NCBI GenBank assembly: GCA_937915765.1
Contig: CALGHE010000033.1
Coordinates: 1 to 7,688 of the forward strand
Length of the DNA: 7,688 bases
DNA from: an uncultured Bacteroidales bacterium
GTDB taxonomy: Bacteria; Bacteroidota; Bacteroidia; Bacteroidales; Paludibacteraceae
Direction of reading: 5' to 3'
Part shown: positions 1 to 6,339 of the stretch, piece by piece
How positions within the stretch are numbered: the stretch's first letter is position 1
Layout of the letters: every line of letters starts with the position of its first letter
The notes under the pieces: model-generated
What the model was told of the DNA's origin: nothing
The model's database searches: none
Seen by the model: the letters and a program-made list of their open reading frames with translations, nothing else
Position numbers and translations under genes: made by a program

Positions 1-55
1 ACTGATGCCTAAGTGGCAGCCTGCGGAGAGAGGCGGCAAGCCGGTTAGGTCGAGG
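1..55 (+). repeat. 55-bp perfect direct repeat, copy 1
   Basis: Bases 1-55 are identical, base for base, to 587-641. The copies lie 586 bp apart, at the same position in two adjacent TonB-domain genes. Identity stops abruptly after the shared ...TCGAGG; the next bases are TTTAATTTTCC here and CTTTATTTTCA in copy 2. The repeat may extend left beyond the window. Confidence 0.95.
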
Positions 56-118
56 TTTAATTTTCCGGTTTATTTTAGGATACAAGATGTTCAGACAAAT
101 AAAAAAGAGCAGCCATAG
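2..118 (+). CDS. TonB C-terminal-domain protein, 3' fragment
   Basis: This is the last 38 codons of a gene that begins before the window, read in the frame starting at base 2 and ending at TAG 116-118. The peptide opens LMPKWQPAERGGKPVRSRF and ends in a longer tail with NFPVYFRI. PKW-x-P followed by GKPV and a final hydrophobic strand is the end of the TonB C-terminal fold, the module that in true TonB contacts the TonB box of outer-membrane receptors. Bases 1-55 are identical to 587-641 in the next gene, after which the two diverge. The tail here (FPVYFRI plus about 13 charged or polar residues) is closer to the usual TonB ending than that of its neighbour. Whether the missing N-terminus has a membrane anchor, a proline-rich linker or only a signal peptide cannot be seen. 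The domain call is firm; a role as an actual energy transducer is inference. Confidence 0.8.
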   Translation: MMPKWQPAERGGKPVRSRFNFPVYFRIQDVQTNKKEQP

Positions 119-129
119 TTTGAGAAAGG

Positions 130-160
130 TTTGCTTTTGTGGAAAATATTAATATATTTG
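130..160 (+). promoter_or_regulatory. Bacteroidota-type promoter for the TonB-domain gene pair
   Basis: TTTG at 130-133 and TATATTTG at 153-160, separated by 19 bases, match the Bacteroides primary-sigma consensus (-33 TTTG, N19-21, -7 TAnnTTTG) at every defined position. A transcript would start near 166-168, leaving a short A-rich leader before the start at 189. It lies just after the stop of the upstream gene at 118, so the two following genes can be expressed independently of it. Confidence 0.8.
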
Positions 161-188
161 CACTGTTGACAATAAAAAAAACGTGGAT

Positions 189-665
189 ATGAAAAGTTTT
201 AAGACGATAAGGAATATATTTTCAGTCGCGATTCTTCTTGCTAGTGTTCTTGGCTCGAATAATTTGATGGCGGAATCAAAAGATGGCGCTTTGATTGTGG
301 ATATGAGTGATTCTGAGTCTGTGGATATGAGTGTTCCTGAGTCTGTGGATGATTCTTCTAAAGATGATCTTTACATCAATGTAGATAAAAAGGCAACATT
401 CCCTGGTGGTGATAAGGAAGCGGCTGCGTTTATTAAGGAGAATCTCAAATATCCTGAAGATGCGGATGGTGCTCATGGCCGTGTGATAGTGAATATTATA
501 GTGGAGGAAGATGGCTCTATTTCTGATGTAGAGATTGTTAGAGGCGTACATCCGTCGCTCGATGCAGAGGCGGTGCGCGTAGCGAAACTGATGCCTAAGT
601 GGCAGCCTGCGGAGAGAGGCGGCAAGCCGGTTAGGTCGAGGCTTTATTTTCATTTCAAGTTTTAG
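189..665 (+). CDS. Exported protein with a TonB C-terminal domain
   Basis: This is a 158-residue protein. I chose ATG 189 over the in-frame GTG at 183: it directly begins MKSFKTIRN, a basic n-region, followed by a hydrophobic stretch (about residues 10-22) and a likely signal-peptidase I site after LMA, residue 28. Residues 29-66 are a low-complexity acidic Ser/Asp linker with two 8-residue repeats (VDMSxxES). Residues 69-158 are a TonB C-terminal domain: FPGG 71-74, YP 88-89, a GRVIVNIIV strand at 97-105, DGS 108-110, PSLDAEAV 122-129 and PKWQP 136-140. True TonB keeps an N-terminal membrane anchor and a Pro-rich linker; here the linker is short and acidic and the signal looks cleavable. A soluble periplasmic adaptor is therefore as likely as an energy transducer. 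The next gene follows after 17 bases, so the two probably form an operon. No Shine-Dalgarno is visible; the leader is A-rich. Confidence 0.88.
   Translation: MKSFKTIRNIFSVAILLASVLGSNNLMAESKDGALIVDMSDSESVDMSVPESVDDSSKDDLYINVDKKATFPGGDKEAAAFIKENLKYPEDADGAHGRVIVNIIVEEDGSISDVEIVRGVHPSLDAEAVRVAKLMPKWQPAERGGKPVRSRLYFHFKF
297..344 (+). repeat. Two-copy 24-bp in-frame tandem repeat in the acidic linker
   Basis: Units 297-320 and 321-344 begin GTGGATATGAGTG and end CTGAGTCT. They differ at two of 24 bases and encode VDMSDSES and VDMSVPES. A third truncated unit, GTGGATGAT, follows at 345-353. The unit is a multiple of three, so copy-number change would lengthen or shorten the linker without breaking the reading frame. 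Confidence 0.9.
587..641 (+). repeat. 55-bp perfect direct repeat, copy 2
   Basis: Second copy of bases 1-55. It covers the codons for the PKWQP...GKPVRSR segment of the TonB domain. Perfect identity including synonymous positions, next to clearly different tails, points to a recent duplication or gene conversion and not to selection on the protein alone. Confidence 0.95.
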
Positions 666-682
666 AACTAAAAAAATAGCTT

Positions 683-1078
683 ATGAGAAAAATATTGACA
701 ATTTTGGCTATGTGTTTCTTTGCAAGTGCAGTGGCAGCAGATTCGGCCAAGGTCAGTGCCGAAGCTGATGATTCTAAAATTTATGTGAAGACTACTCATA
801 GTGCTGAATATGAAGGCGGTTATGACGCTTTGGCAAAATACTTCGCAGATAATGTTAAACTTTCGCAGTTTCCGCAGGCCGAGGGTGGGCGAGTGATGCT
901 TTCTGTTGTTGTGGAGAAAGACGGTTCTGTCTCCGACGCAATTATACTGAATGGTGTTGACCAGCAGATAGACGACGAAGTGCTAAAGTTTGCAAAGACG
1001 ATGCCTAAGTGGAAGCCTGCCGACCTGAATGGAGAAAAGGTGCGTTTCAGAGCCGTTTTCTCGGTAGAGATACAATAG
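683..1078 (+). CDS. Small exported protein with a divergent TonB C-terminal domain
   Basis: This is a 131-residue protein. ATG 683 starts MRKILTILAMCFFASAVA, a compact signal peptide with a probable cleavage site after AVA (residue 18). After a short polar linker, residues 43-131 follow the TonB C-terminal pattern: YEGG 43-46 (FPGG in the neighbour), a GRVMLSVVV strand at 69-77, DGS 80-82 and PKWKP 108-112, ending in a beta strand AVFSVEI. The tyrosine-proline pair normally found before the first core strand is replaced by QFPQA. It is a paralogue of the gene 17 bases upstream, clearly more diverged than the pair sharing the 55-bp repeat, and is probably co-transcribed with it. With no transmembrane anchor or Pro-rich region, it is unlikely to be a classical TonB. 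A periplasmic partner of outer-membrane transporters is inferred only from the domain. Cys11 is not a credible lipobox cysteine. Confidence 0.82.
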   Translation: MRKILTILAMCFFASAVAADSAKVSAEADDSKIYVKTTHSAEYEGGYDALAKYFADNVKLSQFPQAEGGRVMLSVVVEKDGSVSDAIILNGVDQQIDDEVLKFAKTMPKWKPADLNGEKVRFRAVFSVEIQ

Positions 1079-1099
1079 CCGATTTAGAGTAGAGCGCAA

Positions 1100-1138
1100 T
1101 GTCTCGTTGCTCTCAGATGCAAATAGCAACTCAAGACA
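1100..1138. other. Imperfect inverted repeat 3' of the TonB-domain genes
   Basis: TGTCT-c-GTTGCT (1100-1111) can pair with AGCAAC-tca-AGACA (1125-1138), giving an 11-bp stem with a small asymmetric interior loop and a 13-base apical loop. It sits just after the stop at 1078 and before the terminator hairpin at 1146-1173. It could stabilise the 3' end of the mRNA. No T-tract follows, so it is not itself called a terminator. Confidence 0.4.
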
Positions 1139-1145
1139 CACAAAA

Positions 1146-1173
1146 AAAAGGACGCCGCAACCGACGTCCTTTT
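1146..1173. terminator. Bidirectional intrinsic terminator between convergent units
   Basis: The arms AAAAGGACG (1146-1154) and CGTCCTTTT (1165-1173) are a perfect 9-bp inverted repeat around a 10-base loop, in which one further CG/CG pairing is possible. Reading right, the stem ends in TTTT followed by an AT-rich run. Reading left, it ends in eight T (A at 1142-1149 on this strand). It lies 67 bases after the TonB-domain gene and 22 bases after the phosphorylase stop, which suits termination of both. Confidence 0.88.
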
Positions 1174-1195
1174 CTTATATAATCACAAACCGTAA

Positions 1196-3757
1196 TTAGA
1201 ACCATCTTACGTAGCAGAAGTCCATGCGGTGAGGCAAGTCTTCGTGCTTAGGGAACATACGGAACGCATATTTGAACGAACCTGCTTTTGTGATACGGTC
1301 TTCAAGCTCGAAATACAGCTTAGAGCCTTCCTGCTTAACCATTTTAAATTCCTTGACAACGTCGCGGATCTTGTCCTGATTGTTAGCGTCTCTTTCTGTG
1401 CATACGAAGTCTATACCGATGCAGTTTTCGTTAATTTCCTTGGTGTCTATGCAAATCTCGAACTTGAACGGTTTGCCCACAACAAACTGGCTTGCGTCTG
1501 GAGCTGGAGCAGAAACAATCTCGATTTTGTCCCATCCGGCAGCAACCTTTTCCTTCCATGCGGCAATGCTCTTGGCCTTTGCATATCCGTCTGCAGCCAC
1601 GAACTTGTGACGTTTTTGCAGTTTTGTGTAGAACTTGTCGATGTAGTCGTCCAGCATACGCTTTGTAGTGTATATAGGAGCAATCTGCGCGATAGAGTTC
1701 TTGATTGTGTCAACCCATTCAGGAGAGTAGCCCTTGCTGTTAGTAGCATAGAACATAGGGATAATTTCGTTCTCCAAAGTGTTGTATATTGTAGCAGCGT
1801 CCAGCTGGTCCTGATATCCTTGGTTTTCGTAAGTGCGCTTTTCTGTCAAAGCCCATCCTGCACCCTTGCGGTAGCCTTCGAACCACCATCCGTCAAGCAC
1901 AGAGAAGTTCACAACACCGTTCATCAGAGCTTTTTCTCCAGATGTGCCTGAAGCTTCAAGCGGACGAGTAGGAGTGTTCAGCCAGATGTCAACACCAGAA
2001 ATCAGCAACTTGGCAAGAGCCATGTCGTAATTTTCAAGGAAGATAATCTTGCCCTGGAACTCAGGCATGCGAGAGATTTCGATAATCCTCTTGATCAAGC
2101 CCTTTCCGCCGCCGTCTGCAGGGTGTGCCTTACCTGTAAAGAAGAACTGAACAGGACATTTAGGGTTGTTCACAATCTCTTTAAGACGTTCAAGGTCTGT
2201 GAAGAGAAGGTGAGCGCGCTTGTAAGTCGCGAAACGGCGACCGAAACCGATAGTAAGAGCGTTCGGGTTGATGCTGTCGATGATAGACATGATGCGAGCC
2301 GGGTCGCCCTGATTTCTTAGCCAGTTATTTTTGTAAGTGACGCGGATATAGTCGATAAGACGAGCCTTCATAGCCTTTCTGATGGCCCAGATTTCTTCGT
2401 CCGGCACATTGTAAATCTTTTCCCAAATCTTAGTGTTAGACTGGTCTGCGTAGAAAGACTTGTCGAATTTGCTTTCGTAAAGCTGCTTCCAAGCCTCGTC
2501 TGCCCATGTTGGCATGTGCACGCCGTTTGTAACATAGTTCACGTGAAGCTCTTCAGGGAAGTAGCCCTTCCAGATAGGAGCGAACATCTTCTTAGACACT
2601 TCGCCGTGCAGCCAGCTCACGCCGTTCACCTCCTGACAAGTGTTGCAAGCAAATGTGCTCATGCTGAACTTTTCGCCCTTGTTGCCCGGAGTCTCGCGGC
2701 CAAGGTCCATAAGATTATCCCAAGAGATGCCAAGGCGTTCAGGGAACTTGTACATGTATTTTCCGAACAGACCTTCGTCGAAATAGTCGTGACCGGCAGG
2801 CACAGGGGTGTGCACAGTGTAAAGCGAAGAAGCGCGCACCACCTCGAAAGCCTGAGTGAAGTTCAAGCCCTCTTTTTCAATAAGGTCGCACATACGCTGC
2901 AGGTTGATAAGCGCGGCGTGCCCTTCGTTACAGTGGTAAACATCCTTTTTGATGCCAAGACGGTTAAGCAGCAAGATACCGCCTATACCAAGAAGATACT
3001 CCTGTTTCAAGCGGTTTTCCCAGTCGCCGCCATAAAGCTGGTGCGTGATAGAACGGTCGAACTCGCTGTTCTTGTCCATGTCTGTGTCGAGGAGATACAG
3101 AGAGATGCGTCCTACTGCAACGCGCCATACGTTAGCGTATATGATGCGGTCGTAGAAAGGCACTTCGAGCACCAAGTTTTCGCCCTTCTCGTCCTTAACC
3201 TGATGGATAGGGAGCGTGCCGAAGTTCTGCGGCTCATAAACGGCAATCTGTTCTCCGTCCATAGAAAGAGACTGGGTGAAGTAGCCGTAGCGGTAAAGGA
3301 AACCGACAGCCGTCATGTCAACATTGCTGTCGCTGGCCTCCTTCAGATAGTCGCCGGCAAGAACCCCAAGACCTCCGGAATATATCTTCACAACGTCAGT
3401 AAGTCCGTACTCCATGCTGAAGTAAGCCACAGTAGGCTTGTCCGCCTTTGGCTTAGCCGACACATACTCGTCGAATTTCTTATATACAGAATCAATTTTT
3501 TTAATCAAAGCAGAATCTTTTTCCACCTTTTCAAGGGTCTCGATGCTGACCTTTTCAAAGAAAAGCACAGGGTTTCTTCCAGCTTCGTCCCAAGCTGTTC
3601 CGTCTATTTCCTTAAACAATTCGGTAGCCTCGTCGTTCCAAACCCACCAAAGGTTGCGTGCCAAAACTTGCAGCTTTTCAAGCTTAGCCGGCACTTTCGC
3701 CATTGTTGTTACCTCTTTCCATGCAGGGAAATTGGCGTTGTTAGTTTTAACTTTCAT
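1196..3757 (-). CDS. glgP: Alpha-glucan (glycogen) phosphorylase, GT35
   Basis: This 853-residue PLP-dependent enzyme removes terminal glucose from alpha-1,4-glucan with phosphate to give glucose-1-phosphate, in the cytoplasm. Visible parts are an N-terminal phosphorylase-associated segment with NLWWVWN (35-41), YFSMEYGL (112-119), the glycine loop YSGGLGVLAGD (126-136), CNEGHAAL with His280, GFGRRFATYKR (504-514) and the cofactor segment EASGTSGEKALMNG, with Lys609 as the predicted PLP-Schiff-base lysine. NEGH and SGTSGEKALMNG place it in the short bacterial/archaeal alpha-glucan phosphorylase subfamily, not the E. coli GlgP/MalP one. About 100 residues at the C-terminus form an extra beta-rich tail. 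The first Met was chosen because MKVKTNNANFPAWKEVT resembles the N-termini I recall for Bacteroides homologues; the in-frame Met19 would lose this. It lies 64 bases after the synthase on the same strand, with no promoter in the gap, so it is probably co-transcribed. Confidence 0.95.
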   Translation of the reverse strand: MKVKTNNANFPAWKEVTTMAKVPAKLEKLQVLARNLWWVWNDEATELFKEIDGTAWDEAGRNPVLFFEKVSIETLEKVEKDSALIKKIDSVYKKFDEYVSAKPKADKPTVAYFSMEYGLTDVVKIYSGGLGVLAGDYLKEASDSNVDMTAVGFLYRYGYFTQSLSMDGEQIAVYEPQNFGTLPIHQVKDEKGENLVLEVPFYDRIIYANVWRVAVGRISLYLLDTDMDKNSEFDRSITHQLYGGDWENRLKQEYLLGIGGILLLNRLGIKKDVYHCNEGHAALINLQRMCDLIEKEGLNFTQAFEVVRASSLYTVHTPVPAGHDYFDEGLFGKYMYKFPERLGISWDNLMDLGRETPGNKGEKFSMSTFACNTCQEVNGVSWLHGEVSKKMFAPIWKGYFPEELHVNYVTNGVHMPTWADEAWKQLYESKFDKSFYADQSNTKIWEKIYNVPDEEIWAIRKAMKARLIDYIRVTYKNNWLRNQGDPARIMSIIDSINPNALTIGFGRRFATYKRAHLLFTDLERLKEIVNNPKCPVQFFFTGKAHPADGGGKGLIKRIIEISRMPEFQGKIIFLENYDMALAKLLISGVDIWLNTPTRPLEASGTSGEKALMNGVVNFSVLDGWWFEGYRKGAGWALTEKRTYENQGYQDQLDAATIYNTLENEIIPMFYATNSKGYSPEWVDTIKNSIAQIAPIYTTKRMLDDYIDKFYTKLQKRHKFVAADGYAKAKSIAAWKEKVAAGWDKIEIVSAPAPDASQFVVGKPFKFEICIDTKEINENCIGIDFVCTERDANNQDKIRDVVKEFKMVKQEGSKLYFELEDRITKAGSFKYAFRMFPKHEDLPHRMDFCYVRWF

Positions 3758-3821
3758 CTCAATCGATTTAATTTATGTTTTTTATTCTAATTCCTGATCT
3801 AATTCAAAGCCTCTGTTTTCG

Positions 3822-5438
3822 TCACTTTTTCAAAGCGATTTCAAAAGCCTCCAGATAATACTTCGCAAACTCGCTCCATGAAGCCTTCTTTGCAATCGCC
3901 GACGCGTTTTTCTGTGCCTGCTTGACATCTTTTGCGCTCATGCCTGCAAACCTTGCGATTTCGGTCTGGATGGAGTCTGCGACCTCTCTTGTGTTGTTGT
4001 CTGTTCTGTGGATTACCGCCACGCCGTTTGAAATCTCTTCCGGTTTTGAAGATACCCACAAGCCGAAGCCGGAAAGGTCCGTTGTGACAGTCGGCACGCT
4101 GAACGCCGCGCTCTCAAGCGGAGTGTAGCCCCAAGGCTCGTAGTAAGAGGCGAACACCGTAAGGTCAAGCCCTGGCAGAACATCATAGTACGACATGTTG
4201 AAGATGCCGTCAGTTCCGTCCAGATACGAAGGCACAAACACAACCTTCACCTTGTCCTTCTTGCCGTTTTCGAGTTGGAAGAACCTAAGCGCGTTCAGCA
4301 CATTGTCTTCGTTGAAGTTGCAAAGGTCGTGAGTCACATTGTTGTTCAGAAGCTGATATTTAGCCTTAGGGTTTTCCAGCTTTTCCTGCAAGTCCTTGCG
4401 AGGTCCGGAAATCCATGCCGGCACAAGGATGAACGCAACAACCTCTCTCTTCACCTGGCTGTTCTGGCTCAGTAGCTTAAGGGCCTCGATAAACACGTCC
4501 AGCCCTTTGTTTCTGTATTCGTAACGTCCGCTGGCCCCAACAAACAGAGCGTCGTCTGAAATCTTGCTTCCGGTAAGCGTTTCCGCAACCTTCTTCAGAC
4601 TTGCGCGGGCAGCTTCGCGAGCAGCAGTGTATTTAGCGCCTTTGGGCACAAAATCAGCTTCGAAGCCGTTAGGAGTGACAATGTCCGGAGCTTTTTCCAA
4701 AAGCTGCGCGCACTCTTTGGCAGTGATGTCGCTCACGGTGGTGAAGCAGTCTGCGTTGATTGCGGCGCGCTTCTCTATCGCGTGCTTAGACTTGACGCCA
4801 AGCTCTTCCGACATCTGGTCGCCGTTGTATCCGGTGAAATATTCATAAAGAAGCTTGTTGTTGAAGCAGATGGAGCGTCCTGTGGTTGTGGCGTGCGTGG
4901 TGAACAGAGTCTTCACGTTCACGCCGCGTGACTTGATGTACAGCAATCCCGACGCGGTAGTCCACTCATGGAACTGAGCGAGGCTCTTGCCGTTGTCCGC
5001 CTTGTTATACTTGACGAAGCTCTCGATGACTTTGGCTGTGGCGTACCCGAAAACGACAGACTCGTCGTAATCGCCGTAAGCGTTCATCGAGTCAACCCCG
5101 AACTTGTCCCAAAGTTCAAAAAGAAAATCGTTCTTCTCCGCAAAGAAAGGTTTGAAGTCAACTAAAATGACAGTTGGTTTGCCAGGGATGTTCCAAGTGC
5201 CGACCTTGACGTTTAGTCCGTCGTTCTCGGAAGCGTGCTTCTTCCATGCCTTCAGCGCCGTTTTACTCTCTGTGAATAGCGGATTGCCTTCATTGCCTAA
5301 ATCCGGACCGATATAGATTATCTTGTTTTCGCTCTGAGCCTGCAAAGCCTTTGCCTGAGTGGACAGGACGGTGTAGATGCCGCCAACCTTGTTGCAAACT
5401 TCCCAACTCACCTCAAAAACGTAGTTATTTGTATCCAT
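3822..5438 (-). CDS. Glycogen synthase, GT3 (eukaryotic-type)
   Basis: This 538-residue GT-B glycosyltransferase extends alpha-1,4-glucan from a sugar nucleotide, in the cytoplasm. It belongs with GT3, the animal/fungal glycogen synthase family, not bacterial GT5 GlgA. Evidence is EVSWEVCNKVGGIYTVL at the N-terminus (K17-V-G-G20 nucleotide-sugar loop), HATTTGRS with His182, and SYYEPWGYTPLES, which contains the E-x7-E catalytic pair Glu434/Glu442 followed by TTDLSGFG. GT3 enzymes typically use UDP-glucose, so a GlgC-independent route is likely, although donor choice cannot be read from sequence. It lacks the long regulatory tails of animal enzymes (about 700 residues); the length fits Bacteroidota homologues. 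The ATG at 5438 gives MDTNNYVFEVSWEV directly before the conserved loop. It is first in the transcript with the phosphorylase 64 bases downstream, driven by the promoter at 5493-5524. It might be annotated simply as glycogen/starch synthase. Confidence 0.95.
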   Translation of the reverse strand: MDTNNYVFEVSWEVCNKVGGIYTVLSTQAKALQAQSENKIIYIGPDLGNEGNPLFTESKTALKAWKKHASENDGLNVKVGTWNIPGKPTVILVDFKPFFAEKNDFLFELWDKFGVDSMNAYGDYDESVVFGYATAKVIESFVKYNKADNGKSLAQFHEWTTASGLLYIKSRGVNVKTLFTTHATTTGRSICFNNKLLYEYFTGYNGDQMSEELGVKSKHAIEKRAAINADCFTTVSDITAKECAQLLEKAPDIVTPNGFEADFVPKGAKYTAAREAARASLKKVAETLTGSKISDDALFVGASGRYEYRNKGLDVFIEALKLLSQNSQVKREVVAFILVPAWISGPRKDLQEKLENPKAKYQLLNNNVTHDLCNFNEDNVLNALRFFQLENGKKDKVKVVFVPSYLDGTDGIFNMSYYDVLPGLDLTVFASYYEPWGYTPLESAAFSVPTVTTDLSGFGLWVSSKPEEISNGVAVIHRTDNNTREVADSIQTEIARFAGMSAKDVKQAQKNASAIAKKASWSEFAKYYLEAFEIALKK

Positions 5439-5492
5439 GCAGTATTAAGTATATTTTTTTTATGTTTAAAGTTAATATCTGTTTCAAAGTCA

Positions 5493-5524
5493 CAAATATA
5501 TATAAAATAAAAATGACTAACAAA
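5493..5524 (-). promoter_or_regulatory. Bacteroidota-type promoter for the glycogen operon
   Basis: On the minus strand, TTTG (5524-5521) is followed after 20 bases by TATATTTG (5500-5493), again a full match to the Bacteroides consensus. Transcription would begin near 5486, giving a leader of about 50 bases that is almost pure A/T before the synthase ATG at 5438. No Shine-Dalgarno is present. Confidence 0.8.
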
Positions 5525-5573
5525 TATTTTAAGCGTTAAAATCTCTGTTTTGACAAAAAAAACGTGCTTTGCG

Positions 5574-5954
5574 TCACTTGACCGCCACGCACTCTATCTC
5601 CACAAGAGCGCCTTTGGGCAGCTGTTTCGCCGCCACGCACGACCTCGCCGGCATGTTTTCGGTGAAATGACGCGCGTAAATCTCGTTCACCTTGCCAAAG
5701 TCTGCCATCTCTGCGATGAACACCGTAGTTTTAACAACGTTGCCGAAGCCCATTCCGCCCGCCTCGAGCACACTTTTCAGATTGCGGAACACCTGTTCCG
5801 TTTGTTGCTCGATGTCTGCGCCGTTCAGTTCGCCGCTTTTCGGGTCTATCCCTATCTGTCCGGATGTGAACAGCATATTGCCTATTTTAACAGCTTGGCT
5901 GTACGGACCAATTGCCGCCGGCGCGTTTTCTGTAGAAATGATACTCTTTTCCAT
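5574..5954 (-). CDS. ridA: RidA family 2-iminobutanoate/2-iminopropanoate deaminase
   Basis: This 126-residue YjgF/YER057c/UK114 family protein is a homotrimeric cytosolic enzyme. It hydrolyses reactive enamine/imine intermediates released by PLP enzymes such as threonine dehydratase. The family signature is complete: APAAIGPYSQAV (11-22), FTSGQIGIDP (29-38), ARSCV with Arg104 (the substrate-carboxylate-binding arginine of the family) and LVEIECVAV with Glu119, near Arg105/Glu120 of E. coli RidA. The reading frame stays open upstream to 6020, but I start at ATG 5954: MEKSIISTENAP aligns with family N-termini, and the added residues (ending NNIIIIM) are not family-like. No clear Shine-Dalgarno precedes it. 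The stop lies 135 bases before the glycogen synthase start, which has its own promoter, so ridA is probably a separate unit. A T8 run just after the stop (minus strand) may help termination, but its stem is poor. Confidence 0.93.
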   Translation of the reverse strand: MEKSIISTENAPAAIGPYSQAVKIGNMLFTSGQIGIDPKSGELNGADIEQQTEQVFRNLKSVLEAGGMGFGNVVKTTVFIAEMADFGKVNEIYARHFTENMPARSCVAAKQLPKGALVEIECVAVK

Positions 5955-5977
5955 AATGATAATGATATTGTTTATGG

Positions 5978-6190
5978 CTTTCTCTGCGAAAAGGGCTTTC
6001 CGAAGAATTGCCTTGCGCAAGGTCGGTTTGCCGGTTCTGAACCCGGTCGTTCAGAGCGCGCCTGCCTTGCACGGAGGGGGCTTCGTTTGAAAATCAGACG
6101 GAGGCGGATAAGCCAAAACCTTGTCGGACCAGTTTGCAGATGCAGCCTTGTGAATAATGAGACAGGGATGCGAACCGCTGCCCAGCAACA
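5978..6190. other. GC-rich intergenic block upstream of ridA, unidentified
   Basis: This stretch has no intact gene. Bases 6001-6180 are about 56% GC, against clearly AT-rich DNA on both sides. Visible structure includes the 12-bp palindrome CCTTGCGCAAGG (6011-6022), GGTTC-T-GAACC (6033-6043), a 6-bp stem CGTTTG/CAGACG with a 5-base loop near 6084-6100, and GGCTT/AAGCC enclosing it. On the minus strand one frame is open for about 50 codons (includes HKAASANWSDKVLAYPPPSD) ending in TGA, but it has no good start. It might be the structured 5' leader of ridA, a small RNA, or a copy of a dispersed intergenic element. I do not recognise it as a known riboswitch or tRNA. Confidence 0.5.
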
Positions 6191-6197
6191 AAAATAG

Positions 6198-6205
6198 CAA
6201 ATATA
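6198..6205 (-). promoter_or_regulatory. Possible -7 element for ridA
   Basis: On the minus strand, TATATTTG (6205-6198) fits the -7 consensus, and a second match, TATTTTTG, lies at 6196-6189. No TTG is found 19-21 bases upstream of either, so the -33 element is absent or poor. If used, it would give ridA an approximately 235-base leader containing the whole GC-rich block. Confidence 0.35.
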
Positions 6206-6339
6206 TTTCAGGCAGCTCCTACGGATTACGACTTTTTATTGCTCTTGTTATAAATTTCATTTCGTATGCTGCTGAATTTCCTCGCGATATAATCAACCTA
6301 AGCAAAATGCGCATCGAAATTATCTCGGCCTAATTCATA

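Noticed and set aside
183..188. GTG 183 as the start of the second TonB-domain gene
   Set aside because: ATG 189 is in frame two codons later and gives a standard signal-peptide n-region; nothing favours the GTG.
713..715. Cys11 in the third TonB-domain protein as a lipobox cysteine
   Set aside because: The residue before it is Met, the preceding hydrophobic stretch is too short, and a normal AVA signal-peptidase I site follows.
2516..3790. 424-codon open frame on the plus strand opposite the phosphorylase gene
   Set aside because: It is antisense to a clearly conserved GT35 gene; its translation has no recognisable domain and the composition of a shadow frame.
5540..5573. Intrinsic terminator directly after ridA
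   Set aside because: There is a T8 run on the minus strand, but only a few scattered base pairs precede it; no stable stem can be drawn.
5955..6020. 22-residue N-terminal extension of RidA
   Set aside because: RidA proteins are about 126 residues and align from MEKSIISTENAP; the extension is hydrophobic-basic in an odd order and is just open intergenic sequence.
6160..6190. T-arm-like motif GGTTCGCATCC on the minus strand, suggesting a tRNA
   Set aside because: The flanking bases do not form a clean 5-bp T-stem, and no acceptor, D or anticodon arm can be assembled around it.
5550..6197. 215-codon open frame on the plus strand across ridA and the GC-rich block
   Set aside because: It overlaps ridA, which has a full family signature on the other strand, and has no promoter or homology I can see; it is explained as a shadow plus GC-rich DNA lacking stops.
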